Shown one piece after another: positions 36,501-51,231 of a DNA stretch of 64,000 bases; position 1 is the first letter of the stretch; every line of letters begins with the position of its first letter. Both the position numbers and the translations under genes were made by a program. The notes beneath the pieces are model-generated. The model was given only the letters and a program-made list of their open reading frames with translations, ran no database searches and was not told the DNA's origin. The DNA comes from Acestrorhynchus altus (lineage: Eukaryota > Chordata > Actinopteri > Characiformes > Acestrorhynchidae), in contig CM067522.1 of NCBI GenBank assembly GCA_034509495.1, forward strand, positions 17,464,269 through 17,528,268, in the 5' to 3' direction.

Positions 36501-39500
36501 TGAGTGACCACACAATATCTGTGTCCCAGCTCACCTGGATGTACAGCCTCTATATACCAGGTCAGCACGCCATACACCGTGGCATCAATGATTAGCATGA
36601 TGATGGACAGTAGTAGGTTAAAGTCATCGCCCTCTACTGGTGACTGATTGATGGTACGCCACTGGATGCCCACTCCGGCCACCTCATACAAGGCGAAGTA
36701 CTTTGAGCCCAGGCCAAAAGCAGTGGTGGACATAAGAGACTGCAGGCAGAAAGGAAGTTGCATATGAACAGGAGGACAGATGGTAGCTTAGAAGCATTTG
36801 CCAAGGACACTATTGCTTGTTGTATCAGCTCTAAAGAGTGAATGGGCACAAAGGTGCTGTTTCCTACCGCAATGCACTTCTCAAAGGCCGTGATCTTGTC
36901 GTGGGCCACCTCCTCTCTGATGGCTACGTACATGTAGGGAACATAGCTGAGGAAATAAATAATCCCACCACACGCTGAGGCCAGCTTGGCTTTGGAGTAG
37001 ATCACGGACACCAGGAAACTAGCAGAGACAAAAAAAAATAGCTTGGAATGTTGGAAACCACCTACAGGCTTCCATTACTGGTCACCTACATTAGCATTAA
37101 CTGTAGGCCAGTTTTCTGGGATGACTGATATTTAAATACCTTTATTTATCTAAAAATTACTTCTGAAATCAAGGGCTTTACAAAGAGATTCTCTTGCTTC
37201 TGTTGGAGTAAGTGTCTCTGTTGTCCAGGGAAGACTTTCTACTAGATTTTGGAGCATTGTGAGAATCTGATGAAGCACCATCATTCTAGAGAACACAGGT
37301 CCACTGCTCACCACCTCAATGCTGGGGGGCTTTATACCCCTAAATCCCAGCCTGGCACTAGGCATGGTGCCAACAGTTTCATGTGTATCTGCTCCAGAGT
37401 CCTATTCTAGTGGCAGTACTTTTCTACAGGGACTGGGCAAACTGTGTGTGCATTTGCACATCTGTGTCAGCAATGGTTGCAACTTAAGGGTGTCCACAAA
37501 CATCTGGACCCAGAGGCTGTGAGCGAAATGGATTGCTAATTAACTTTTAGGGCAGACATTTTCCTCTGAGTGTCCGAATCAGAAATGTGGAATTTAAACA
37601 TGATTGTAAAGGCAATATAATTACCCACAATTCAGTGGTAATCCAGAGTAAACATCACAGCGTACTGTAAGAGCTGAATATGGACCAGAATGCAACTGTG
37701 AGTTTTGCCAGTGATAGTTATGAGACACTGGATGTTGTGAAGTTCAGATGTTTTTCCCATAATGTTCATTAATTCAGTTTGCGTATGTGGGCGGGGCTTA
37801 AACACAGCTCTATTTATGTGGCCAGTGTTGTTGCTCATTGTTGATGGGGAAGTGTCCAAATTCATCTGTGCTTCTACACTACCTAGTAAACTATATAGTC
37901 TGTCCCTATATAATGCAAAACTAATGAGGGAATAGGGAGCCATTTCAGCCACAGCCACTCTTTAGGAAAGAAACCATTAACATTTCAAGCCATCTCGCAA
38001 AAGAATGGATACTATGCACCATGATGTATCTACAGAGTATTACCAGAACATGATGGTGGCGATGGCATATATGGTGAGGAAGAGCCAGATGATGAAGGGG
38101 TCGCTGTGGAGGAGAACCTTGCCGTACTTCAGTATGGCCGTCAGGGCAGTCACTGAGATGGAGAGCTGCACAAAGCCAGTAATGAACCAGGCCACCCAGT
38201 GGACGGCATTATTCAGACCCATCATCTTCATCACCTAAGAGAAAATCATCAGCATAATTAGTGATCATCATTAACAATGGGGTGCAAGACTGTTTAATCA
38301 ATTAGTCAAATAAGGTCAGAAGATCAAACAAGTTGGGCAACTCCACCACACAGTGGCAAGCAAAAGTTTGGGCACCCCGGTCAAAATGACAGTTACCGTG
38401 AACAGTTAAGCAAGTTGAAGATGCAGTGATCTCCAAAAGGCATAAAGCTGTAACACACTTTTCACTTTTTGTTCACAATCACAATTAGGAAAGGCCACCA
38501 TCTCCTCTAACCTTGTCCCAAAAAAACAGCAGCTTTGGGTTCTTCTAAGCAGCTGCCTAGCACTCTGAAAATGAAGGCTATGAGAAGATACCAAATCTCT
38601 TTCAAGTTGTCATTTCTTCAATTGGAAATGTAAATAAAAAAGGGCAGTTGCTATGACCCTTCACAGTCCCCTGTGGATACACTTCAAAAGAGCAGTGCAT
38701 GCAAGACGGCCCAGGAATCTCACTGGAAGACTTTGGTGAGAAGGAGTGAAAGAATGAAAATCCCTCAAACAAGAACTGAAAAACTTGTAGAAGGCTGCAA
38801 AAAACATTTACAAGCTGTGATATTTGCCAAAGGGGACGCTTCAGTCATGTCCTGCCAGTTCAGGGATTCGAACCGGTGACCTTCCAGTCACGAGGCTGGT
38901 GTCCCTAACAATCAGACCACGGCTGCTCCCACAAACCATCACAAAATGATGCTGATTTGATGCAGTAAATTAGTTTGATTAGTCCAACAACAGTCATTAA
39001 TCAAATCCATTGAGCCCTAATTGATAACACCGAGCATGTGACGCTCCTTACTTCTTTGAGCCGATGCTCCTTCTCTGCCACTATGTGTTGGATCATCATG
39101 GCCACTGAGTACACCCAGGAGATGACCATACACAGGGGCATCATGTGCTCGATCACGAACAGGAAACTGCACAGACAAGCAGAATCAGCCTAATTCAGCA
39201 ACATGCTGACTTCAGGCATAGTAGCACATTATCACAAGTGTAACTGTTATTAAAACTGACAGTTATCAACACCTCTGACATCACTCTTTCACAGCCCTGT
39301 TCCATCATTCTCACCGCCGCACACTACTGGGAGTTATCTAACGGTGACTGGGGTGAGAGGAAAACTGAGGAAACAGAGAAACCTACTCGTCTCTGGTGTA
39401 GCAGGGGTACGGGAACATCTGGACGTAATTCCCAGGCTCCACAACATCGTGGCCAACAAATGTGTTAATGATTGCTCTCTCCATCATATCTGCAAGAAAA

Positions 39501-42500
39501 ACGACAGAGCAGAATCTGCTACATTCTTGCCGCTGTAATTAACAAGAGGACATAACGCACTCTCATAAAGGACCAGACTCGTTCATGTTGACGCTGCCCT
39601 GGGCAAAATGTGCAGCAGGGGATTTAAGTCTTATTCGGGCTGCTCATGATGCCGGCGCTCGGCACTCACCACGTAACATGATGTTATTACATGTGACCTC
39701 AGATCCAATAAAACATGGACGCTGTCGGCTGGATATTTCTGGTTGCTGGACTGTGCTCAGAAGAGCAGTGGTGTTGAGGTGTTTAAACACTCCAGCGGCA
39801 CTGCTGTGTCTGAGCCATTCCTTCAAGAGCAACACATACTAGCATGCCACTACCATGTCAGTGTCAATATCAGTATCAGTTAATATCAATTCATCTCCCA
39901 TTCAGGGTGAATCTGGGCCAATGTTTATTTCACAGGCGTTGCAGTTGTTTCTGGCGGTAACAGAAGCATGGTGGAGTTAGCACTGTATGTATGCTGATCA
40001 TACATACAACGTAACCAGCACAGAACAGCATAAACCAGCATATTGTTGCTGTTAGACTTGAAAATTTGAACCTGACAGCTGTTCTTCATATTGTATGAGA
40101 ACGTTATGATGGACAGGCCCACAGAAATGTTCCACGATGACTTTGAATCCAATCCGATTAACCTTATTTCCACAAAAGGAGAACATTTAGAAGAGCCTGT
40201 ACAGTTGCCTTTCTGGAGATAGATTTTGATCACTGGTCAGCCGTTCACCCAGCACCACACCAGTGCAAACCAGTTTAATCTACACTGTTTTGTTCGACTG
40301 AATGAGAAAACGAACTCTTGAATCCATTCCAGGCCACAGTTATAACAGAGTCATTTCAAATCCCAGTCATGGTGGTTGAGTGCACTGAGGTAAAAGATCT
40401 GCTCTTGTTAGCTTTTTTAAGCTGTTAAATAAAAGATGCTGCAGTCCTGAAAACTGCTGAGGCAACCATTTCCACCCATACCTTCACAGGTGTCCCCGAG
40501 CTTAGCATAACCAGGTAAGCAGTTCACCAGAATACACTCCACTCTGAATAAAACATCAAGCACCAAAAAAAAAACAGCTCTCCCACGGCAATCTGGTCCT
40601 CCGTGGGCATTTTCTGAGCAGATGATTTATTGCTTTTTCCACAGTTTTGCTCAGTCTTTCGAACAAACCGCAGAAACAATGCTCAGGAGTTGAGCTGGGA
40701 TGAAAATGTACGTTCCTCTGCCAATACAATCACCAGCCTCACGATATCTTCATCAGCAATAGAGAACAAAGAGTGCAGGAGAAGTCCAAGCAGAGTGTGC
40801 ATTTGTTTATTATTTATAATATTGTAGATGCTATACTATACTTTAACTTTACTCAGTGCCTTGTTATCCCTTTGCTGCTGCAAAATTGTACATGTCCCCA
40901 CTGCGGGACTAATAAACAATTATTTTATCGTATAAGCATCTGCTGGAAACAACCACCGGCATCTGTTTTACACAATGCATACACGCTTTATCCATTACAA
41001 TGCATTTTATAAAGCAGTTCAGCAAAGAAATATGTAAGTGTGGTGCAGGTTTTTATATTAATCAGTAAAATGTCATAAAACTATGAATAAATTCATACAA
41101 AAATGGCATAAAACTGTGAATGAAGGGGCAGACAGACAGACAGACAGATGGGATACACGGGACATCCATTTAAGCGAGATATGATCGTGGATGCCAGCTG
41201 GATGGGACATTCCTTTCCTGAAGGTGGGCTGGTGTTTAACATTCCTCGAACCACAGTGTGACGTGTGTACCGGGAATACATCATAGAACCAAGTCTGAAC
41301 AACACCAGCAACCACGACCAACCTTTACAGTGCCTCACTGATAACGGTGTTGTCCACTGTGGGTGGTAATGCCTTCTATGAAGTGACCTCGTGCCTCATT
41401 TCCATTCATGATCATTTAGGTCTCAAATCAAACATTACTTGAAGAAATTCAACAGAAATGAAAGTGTTCACGTCTATGAAACCTGATTCTGACGCCTGTA
41501 CCTTGTATCCAGACAAAGCCGTAGAGGAAGTAGAACTTGCCGCCCGTGTTGGGCCCCGGGCGCCAGTAAGCGCGGCGGATCTCATTGGTTTTCTCAGTAA
41601 AGCTGGAGTTCTGCCTGATCTTATATTGCACGTGGGGAGGCAGGGAGCCATCTTTATTGGTCTGGAAAATCACGCCTGCATAGAGAACACAGCAGAAGAG
41701 AAAGGTCACTACTGCCTCCTATTAGATTTACTCCTAACAAGCTACAGTTGCCAGCCCAGGGAGGAGCTGGTACATGTCCTTCATCAAGTATTTACTAACT
41801 GCGGCTGTGGGACTTGTACGAAGAAAGCCTTCAGGAGATGGAATGGAGTGGTCACTCACTTGCGAACACGGAGACGTTGTCGTGGTAGGCCTGGTTCAGT
41901 GTGTAGTTGACTATACTCTCCTCATCAGGGAAGCCTTTGAAAATATCCACACTGACCTGGAACATCAACAAACAGCTGTTTCACATGAAGTGATGAAGAC
42001 ATCAATTAAAATACTGCTAAGTAAGTGCTGACCATATAGTGACAGTGGTCAGAAAAACTGTTCCTGGGAAGAGTTTAGTGAGTAAAAAAAGTAAGTAAAA
42101 GACTTACTTAGTAAAAGCAGTTTCAAAATAACTTATTTTAAGGGAATAAATGGCCGGAAGCACAGGTTTGGGCACCCTGCACGGTCAGTCCTTAATAACA
42201 TCCCCTTTCAGATTTGTTTGGATGTCCCAGGAACAATGTCTGATGCTGAAATTTGGAGTGAAGGACACTGGTCTACTGACTCTTCCATGAAGGTCATATT
42301 TATGCACGAATAGTGCCCCACCACCACCACCAAGTATCACAGCTTGTTATGCTTCTTGTGGCAGCTGAAGTTGTACTCACACCATGCTCACGCCTGTTTC
42401 CCCGAAAAAGCCGAATCGTTTGGACTAGTGTGATTGCTCTGAACCGTGCCAGGACCATTTGAAGAGGTGGGCTTGGGCATGGTATGCATTCGGTTCAAAA

Positions 42501-43634
42501 GTGACACCGGGGATATGCTACCTCTTAATAAGAGACATTTTGAGAAGCATCTGTTTAAGTATCTGTTTCAAAATGTGGCAGTTTAAGCAGCATTTCATGG
42601 GAAAATAAATTCATTTAATCTTAAATCTGTCGTCGTTCAGAGAACATTCGATTTCCACAGGAGCTGCTTTCGTTCTGCATGACGTTCTGTCCATTAGCTG
42701 TCCGAATCAGGTAGGCAATGAATTTTTGCAACTCAAAAAGTCACAATGTGATGATATAAGTGCGTTTGGACCTGGAACATTAAGTGCAGTGTGACCACAC
42801 GCCAGCAGGGGGAGTGGAGAATGTGGAACAAGACAACCAGGCCCAGAGTGAGAAAACATTAAGATTCTTTTCAACACTTTTTGGGGTTTTGTCAGTTCTG
42901 TAAGTGCTCTCGGGCTGTTTCTTGAGGTCTAGCCACAGATCTTTGATAATGTTTAGGTGGGGTGTCAGGGCCACGGGAAACCTTCGACTTTCACCTCTGG
43001 AGGTCCGTGTCAACTTTTGAGATGTGTTGAGTCCCACCTTTGACATGAACTGCGTCCAGCCACAGGCAGCATTGTCGATGGTGTCCAGCTGCTCCAGCAG
43101 CGTGCTGATGTTGGGCAGAGTGAAGTTCTCCTGAAGCAGACTGTCCACCAGCTCACTGTCCGAGGAGTTCAGCAGCTCTGGGTGCCTCCGCAGGTCAGAA
43201 GTGAACTACAGCAATGGACATACAGGATGACAGTGTATGACACTCCGTTATATTTTGTTTTTCTCCACAATGTTACCTTCAATTTGGAAGTGCCAAAGAC
43301 CCAACCACGCTAGCTCTCCCTCCATCACATGCAATGCTCCCGACAGCAGGAGGGTGAAGACAAGCACACGCCTCCTCTGATACAAGTCAATCAGCCACTG
43401 CCTGTTAACACTGCAACATTGCTGGGCAGCCAAAGCACACGGAGGAAAGTGCCAGGTCCCAAGCTCTACAATGGCTAACAGGCTGTGATTGAGGTTATAG
43501 TGCCATCTAGGGCATCCGGAGCAAAAAGAGAACGACCTATTTTACTCTTTCAGGCTGCAGCTGCTGAAGTCAAGCAGCATAACCGGACCCAGGATTCAAA
43601 CCAGCGATCCTCAGATCCATAATGCTGCCGCTGA

Positions 43635-43678
<44 letters not shown>

Positions 43679-46600
43679 ACTGTTCAAAAACATTTGTATT
43701 AGAGATTAGAGTGGTAGTACCTGTTGCAGCCAGGCCAGGTGGTTGTGCAGTTTACCCTCCTCCAGGAAAGCCCTCAACTCTGCAGAAATGTTTAGCCACA
43801 CTTTGGCATAATGGGTCACGTTCCCCACAAATGCAAAGGTTTCATTGGCCTAGAAACAAAAGGAGCCACACATACACACTCAATCTTCCATTGACAGTCT
43901 GTCCAACCCTCGTTCCCCTCTCCGCACACCCCGATTCGGCTCCCTCACTATTGAGGCGTCCATCGACACATTGCCAATAAGTGGGTTTTACACAGCAGAG
44001 AGGGGTCGATAGAGTCGTGACTGTAGGGATTTTACCTCGGAGCTACAAGGCTAGGAGAGACATCCACACATGCGGATAACGGTGGGGAAGTTGCTTGACA
44101 TATTGACTCCACGTTTTTAAACTGTATTTATGTCTTTAATTAAAGCCTGTTAGTGAGAGGCTGCTAACGCTACGGGTTCGGCCTGACACAGCAGATATGG
44201 GCTGTCGAGTAGCAATTCATTTGCATTCCTTTGATGGCTTACAGGGATCGACTTGCCTTCTGGATGACCTTGTCCACCTGTGAGCCAATGGGAGAGTAGA
44301 GGATCTTGGGATTTGTAGTCATGAGGTGCACAAGAAGCCCTAAATTCCTCTGTTCTTTGCTGGTGAAGCCAAGTGAGCTCATGTTACCCTGCTTCAAAGC
44401 TTCGGGCTCAATGATCCTGGCGAGAATAGAAAAGTACAGAATCAGACCTCACGGTTCAGTATACTGCATTAAAACACTACTAACATCCTTTTTTTTATTA
44501 AAGGAGGAGGATCATGCAACATGACAATGACCCCATAACATTCCATGAAATCCATCAAGGAATGGCTGAAAAGAAAGAAATAGACCTCTGGAATGGCCAA
44601 GTAAAAGCCTGGAGCTTAGTCCTATTCAGAGGCTGTGGGGTGATTTGAAACAGGCTGCACGACATAAAAGACAGCAACCCACGCACACACCTGTTATTCC
44701 CACACAGGATGGGCTGCAGCCCAGCCCAGAGCTGAACAAAGGCAGAGAACTGTGAGTGGGGATTCTCTGCCTCTGCCTCTTTCCCTGCAGACCCTTCTGC
44801 CCCTCCCTCCACAGTGCTGTCCGTGGTGTTGGGGCCCCAAGTGGTGCTGTTGGAGCTCCACGTGGAGTTGCTGGCTGAAGGAGGGGCCTGGTGGCCTGCA
44901 CATGCCCCCTTAGGCAGCAGTTTAGCCAATCCAGAAAGCAGATCCACGTCCCTCAGCAAACGCTCCACTTCAGCCAGGTCTTTCAGCAGTGCGCCCAGGT
45001 GAGACTGCACTGGCAAAACGGACACATTCGCCTGCTCCAACCTCAACTGTGGAGAAAAGAGGGATAAGTGGATGGATGTACAGATGGATTGAGGAAGAAA
45101 AATGTAGATAAGCAGACAGATTCCAAACGGTATTTTTGAAGAATAAAGAGCAGGAATTGAGGGAGAAAGAAAGAGATGGATGGATGGATGGATGGATGGA
45201 TGGATGGATGGATGGATGGATGGATGGATGGATGGATGGAAAGATTGGTGGAGCATGGATGGATGGCATGAGAGACAGTCAGGAGAGTGAACCTTAAAGT
45301 GGTTTAAAAGAGTGAGAGATGCAGAGAAGAAGGAACAAATGGGTGTGTGGATGAATGAACAGATGGATGCATCTCCAATAGATGGAGGAATTGAAAAACA
45401 GTGCAAGTGGGATGGACTAAGAAATAAAAGCATGCATGAATTGAGGGATAAAATAATCGAGAGACAGTTTAAGAGAGGGATGGACGGATTGAATGGTTAG
45501 AAGAAGACGCATTGATTGCTTTTCCACCTTCTCGATGATCCTCTGGGTGTCAATCTGGTCCCTCAGCTCCTGACTGATCTCCTCGAAACGCTCCGCCCTC
45601 TGACCTGCCTCTCCTCCACACATAGACGCCTGATAGGCCTGTAACAATGACTGCTGCTTCTCGGGGACCAGTAGGATCTTATTCAGCTCACTGTTCCCAT
45701 CTTCCCCACAGGTCAGAACCTCTAGGACCCCACCGGTCAGCAGAATTCTCTGAAAAGACAGTGGACAGTTTGCAATCTACTGCATTTTGTGTGATGTAAG
45801 CAGTTCTAATGTCATTCCACAGCCAACTGACTCTGACTGACCTCCATCTCTCGCAGACTCTGAGGGTCCAATTTCTGCGACGGCCCTCCTGTTCCAACCA
45901 GGCCCAGAGCTTGAGAGAGCAGCCTGAGTAGAGCCTGCCGATCAGCCACTTTATTAGGGTCTCTCAGAGCGTTCTGCAGCAGCCCACCCTCCAGACTGCG
46001 CCAGCCCCCCAGCAGCTGCTCCTGTAGTGGCACATAGATCAGAGCACAAATTCACACAATGCTTCCCTTGACCTCAAGACACAGCCATATCATTATGGCC
46101 ACCTCCTTGTTTCTACATTTCAAAGACATTTAAGTGATCGCCACTGACCATACAGGAGCCCTTTGTGGTTCTACAATTACAGACTGTAGTCCATCTGTTT
46201 CTCTGCATACTTTGTTATCATCCTTTCACCCTGCTCTGGTCATGTGGGCAGCATCTTGTGACCACCGATGAAGCACTAGAGGATGAGCAAACTGTGCAGC
46301 AGATAAGCTACATTACAAAGTGCTTCAATGAGGCAGGGCTGTATAGAGTGGACAGGGAATGGACACAGTGCTTAAACACTCCAGCAGCACTGCTGTGTCT
46401 GATCCACTTCCACCAGCGTAACGCACTGCAGTGCTGAGAATGACCCACCACCCACAAAATACCGATTCTGTGGTGGTCCTGTGGTGGTCCTGTGGGGTCC
46501 TGACCATTGAAGATCAGAATGAGAGGCTAAGTGTGCAAAGATGATCAATGTCCAACAGAAGTTCTGAGAAATAGTGGGTTTTTTTTATTTTTATAAGCAA

Positions 46601-46923
46601 ATACATTGTTGAATTTTTGAGTATCTCCTGAAAATAACGTGTGACTGTCTACAATAAATACTTTTTTTATTTTTTCGGTGAACAAATGGGCAGTGAAGGC
46701 TCTCTTAATGGAACCACTGATGCCTTAGAGCAGCAAACCAGTGGAGATACAGTTAATCCCAAGAACAAGAACGCAGGAAATGTATGAGTTAAAGTGAGAA
46801 CGTCGAAGCATGGAGTCATGCTCTGCTCTGGTTCATATTAAATCAAACTGCAGCCATATTCATTAAATCTAATATTGCCTGCATCCATTTTTCTGAATGT
46901 GCTTGCTAATGTAGGTGTAGAAC

Positions 46924-46973
<50 letters not shown>

Positions 46974-47103
46974 CGCGTGTTTAGATCACACTGTACCTCC
47001 AGCTGCAAAACCTTCTCTCCAGGGCTGTGAGCACCATGCTGACCCTCTGCCCAGCTCCCTCCTTTAGGATATGTGCCAAAGATGAGGTTATACACCTGCA
47101 TCG

Positions 47104-47134
<31 letters not shown>

Positions 47135-49969
47135 CCATTTACACCAAGTGACTCCACATTCTCAAAGACTTTCAATGACAGAGGTGCTTCAGAAAAGAGG
47201 ATTAAATGAAGAGGGTGAGCAGTAAAAGTCAGATAACAGATAAGAGCAAATCCTGAAAGACAGGGTGACTCTATACAACCACAAGCCACGACGTAATCCC
47301 TCCCGAGAAGCTGAACCCTCCACACACCCTAATTTCACCAACACTGGACTCTGACCAGAGTTAAATTTACTGCCTCTGAGTTATATTTGCTCCAGAGTAA
47401 GTGTGGAGGAGTTACTTTAATGCTGCCAGTGCTCCTGCGTAGGTGCTTCTCACAGCCCCTGTAGGCCAGCAGATACCGCCTTCTGGTCCTACACAGGGGC
47501 TTGGTATTTAGAAACATGCAACTGTATCTATTTTGGTGTCCTCCAAGCATTTCCCAACAAAAGCTACTAGATGAAACAGTGGCAAAATATAATTCCCTAG
47601 GTGGTTGCTATGGTATTAGAGATAATTGCTAGGGTTTTGGCAAGTGGTTACTGTGGCACCCCATGGCACTCTGGTGTTACTAGTATATCTATCACAATGA
47701 TACCAGTGTGAAATAAGTTTATGTAGGGAGTTGCTATGGTATCACATTGCTAGGGTTTTGCCAAATGGATGCTGTGGTACCCGGATGTTACTACTATACT
47801 TCTACAACAGATGACACTTTTTATATATATATAATTTTAACAATCTTCCATAGGATTTTGCAGGTTCCTGGGTGGCGCAACTGTCCAAGTACTGCCCTCC
47901 TTCAGCAGATTCCGAGATCTGTGGCCAGGAGTAAAAAACAGCATCTCTCTAGATAGCGAAAGCATCTGATAGCTGACATAAAAGGCCTGGCAGTGTTGCC
48001 ACCCAAGCATGTTGGGCTGTCCAATGATGTTGCAATAGCAGCAGATGAAAAAGAAGTGGCGAGTGCATTGACAGAGGGCTGGATCTGCTTCGTTAACCAG
48101 TATGGATCAGAACAGAATCTGATATAAGAATTGAAGGCTGGCTCAGTTGATCCCTATGTTCGTAATGATGTAATTGTGTAATGACCTTCGAGCAGTAAAA
48201 CGAAATTAAACTGTATACTTCCACACAGGCAGCATTAACATGCACGGCACTACAACACTGAAGTCCATAAGCATTAGCCCGGACCATTAGCATATTCCCA
48301 TTTTGCTTTCAAGGAACACAATCGGTAACGGCACGGATTGTGTTGCTTGACAGCAAAATGGGAATATGCTAATGATCCGGGCTAAAGCAAAGACTTCAAA
48401 GAGCAACACTGGACAGAACAGGCCTTTGAAGTGGAGTCGGGAGACCAACCTCTTTCAGGTTGACGGGGGAGGAGAGCAGCAGGCTGGCCGTGTCGTTAGT
48501 CAGAGAGAGGTTTCTGATCAGGAACTGCTGGAACACGGACTGGTTCCTCAGAACACTGCCCACGGTGAAGCCTGCAAATCAAAGGCAGAGGAAGTCTGAG
48601 TAAGACCGTCGTACACTTCACACCCAAAGACTTCTAGAAGCTGAGAGTCATTACAAACTCCAGGTTCTAGGAGTTTGTAGAAGATAACAGAACCATGAAA
48701 ATGTCAAATTCTATTTTTTTTCATAGTTGAATAACAACTGTTCAGATCCAGAAGAACAAAACAGTGATGGAAAATGAGATTACTGACACCCAACACTATT
48801 ACTTTACAGTTTTGAGTTGCAATATTTACACCCCCGGAATGTACAAGAACCCCACCCACTAGGGAAAGCCCTCCCAAAAGCTGGTGAAGTGCTAAAACGC
48901 AAGAGATGGCTTGGAAGAAACCGGTGTTGTTGACACTGAAGAGCAGCCCATCATCTCCAGACGCTGCTAGAATACAGGTTCCTATGGGAACCAGACCTGC
49001 GACCGTAGCTTTTGTTGTGACAATGTCTGCAGAAAGTGAGGTCAAACTTAGCATGCGATGAAGCAAAAGATGCAGAGATCAACGTTAGTCTTAAACAGTA
49101 CCAGCCAGTGCCAACTTCTCTTCATCTCTTCACTCCATCATCTGCTCCCTCAAAAAGAAACTGGACTGCTTCACCTGAACCAACCTGGAACTAAACCCAC
49201 ACCAGGGAAGGGAAGGTACTGGCTTATTATTTTACCAGCAAGACGCAAGAAAGGCAAACCCAGGGAAGCCAGTGAAGGCAAGGCTAAAATCATCACTAAC
49301 CTACTGCTTTAACCAGTGAGCCACCACTGCACCTAAAACACCAAATGAATCACTGCCACAAATCTTTGCAAACTGTTCACTAAAAATGAAAAACCGTTTT
49401 CAAGAATCAAGACTGTAATGCAAAACATAAAGTCCGCAGTTCTTCAATTGATATTCAATATTTACTAACAGCCCTACCGACAACTGTACTGCTGTATGGG
49501 GTTTCTGATATCGGAATCAACACTACTCTAACAACCAAGGGCTGAGCGATATGGACAAAAAAAATCATATCTCGATATTTTGTAGGTGAATGGCCATATA
49601 CGATACGGGATCTGTAAAATACAATGTGAAAAATATTCACCCAATGAGACCCTTCTTCTATCTTTTTTACTATATTTAAACATATTGAAATTTGATTTTC
49701 ATCATGCCTCCTCTATAGTCTGTACCTGCGGAGCAGAGTGAGGGAACAGACAAAAGGTTGAAAAAGACATTATTAATAATTTGAAACTCATAAAATCATA
49801 TCACCTCAGCCCATATATCCCAATATTGATATAAAAACAAATATATCGTCTCAGCCCATATGATCCTCTGTTCATATTCCGATATCTATATAAATATCGA
49901 TATATCACCCAGCCCTAATACCAGCTATGGTGGTACTTTTCCACTGATGAAAGGGGTAGAGATTTAGGA

Positions 49970-50043
<74 letters not shown>

Positions 50044-50106
50044 TTTCTGAGTGCACCGTGGCTGGTATAGGTGCGCTATTCTAATGGACTCTTTGCTGAG
50101 TTTACG

Positions 50107-50172
<66 letters not shown>

Positions 50173-51182
50173 CATGGCTGGTGTTGAAGCGGTTCTCTAA
50201 TGGACTTTGTGCTGAACTCAGGCTCTCCAGGTGCTGCTGCAGGGACTCCAGCTCCTCCCCCAGACTCGGCCTGTCCGACATGAACAAGTGATTCTGCTCC
50301 ACGACCTCTCCGATCCTCTCCAGCAGCTGAGTTACACTGAGCAGGAGGGACAGACACAGAGTGTTCAATCAACGGCTGATGACAAAGGTAGAAAGAGACT
50401 GATGGAGTGGAGAGAAAGAGAGCACAATAGAGCATGCTTACGACACAGTGAGGCTATAAATCACTTAAAGCAGCCACCTTTCTTTATGTGGTGTCTGACA
50501 CTGTGTGAAAGACTGATACACTGTAAGCCCAAATGTTTGTGGACGTCCCTTCTAATGAATGCCTTCAGGCTGCACCCACTGCTAACAGACAGCCTGTCTA
50601 GTCTAGTACAGAAGCACTGTCAATAGTATAGGACTCTCAGGACTAGATAAGCAGGAACCTTTTGGCACCATGGGCTAGAGGGGTATAAAGACCCTCAGCA
50701 TTGAGCTGTGAAGCAGAGCATCTGTGTTCTCTGGAATAATGGTGCTCCATCTGGTACTTTTGCAATGGGGTGGTGTTCATCCAACATCTTGAAGTCACTA
50801 ATACTCTTGTAAATCTTCTAAATCTGTCTATTAAAGATCAAAGAAGACATTCATATCCTACTGCCGTCTCAAGATCTCGCCTTGAAGACACGGATACTGT
50901 GCCGTGGTCTCATCTCCAGACCTGTCCCTGATTGATAATGTGTGGGATGCTATTGGACGCTCTATCAACACTCCACCCCTACCGCACCATCTGCGGAACT
51001 GAGTGAGAACATTCAAGCTGCATGGGATGGATCATCACAGGTCACCATTGGGAACCTCTACAACTCCATCCCGAGATGTCTTTCATGTTGCACAGCGCCG
51101 TACTGAGGGCAACTATTTCTTTGAGGAACAAACATTTGGACACAGTGTGTGTATATATGTATTTATGTGTATTTTTTAAAAT

Positions 51183-51231
<49 letters not shown>

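Noticed and set aside
45176..45240. Satellite or telomere-like array
   Set aside because: It is a single short (TGGA)n microsatellite within an intron.
49915..50175. Minus-strand frame of His-Thr repeats
   Set aside because: Translation of (GT)n microsatellites, not a protein.
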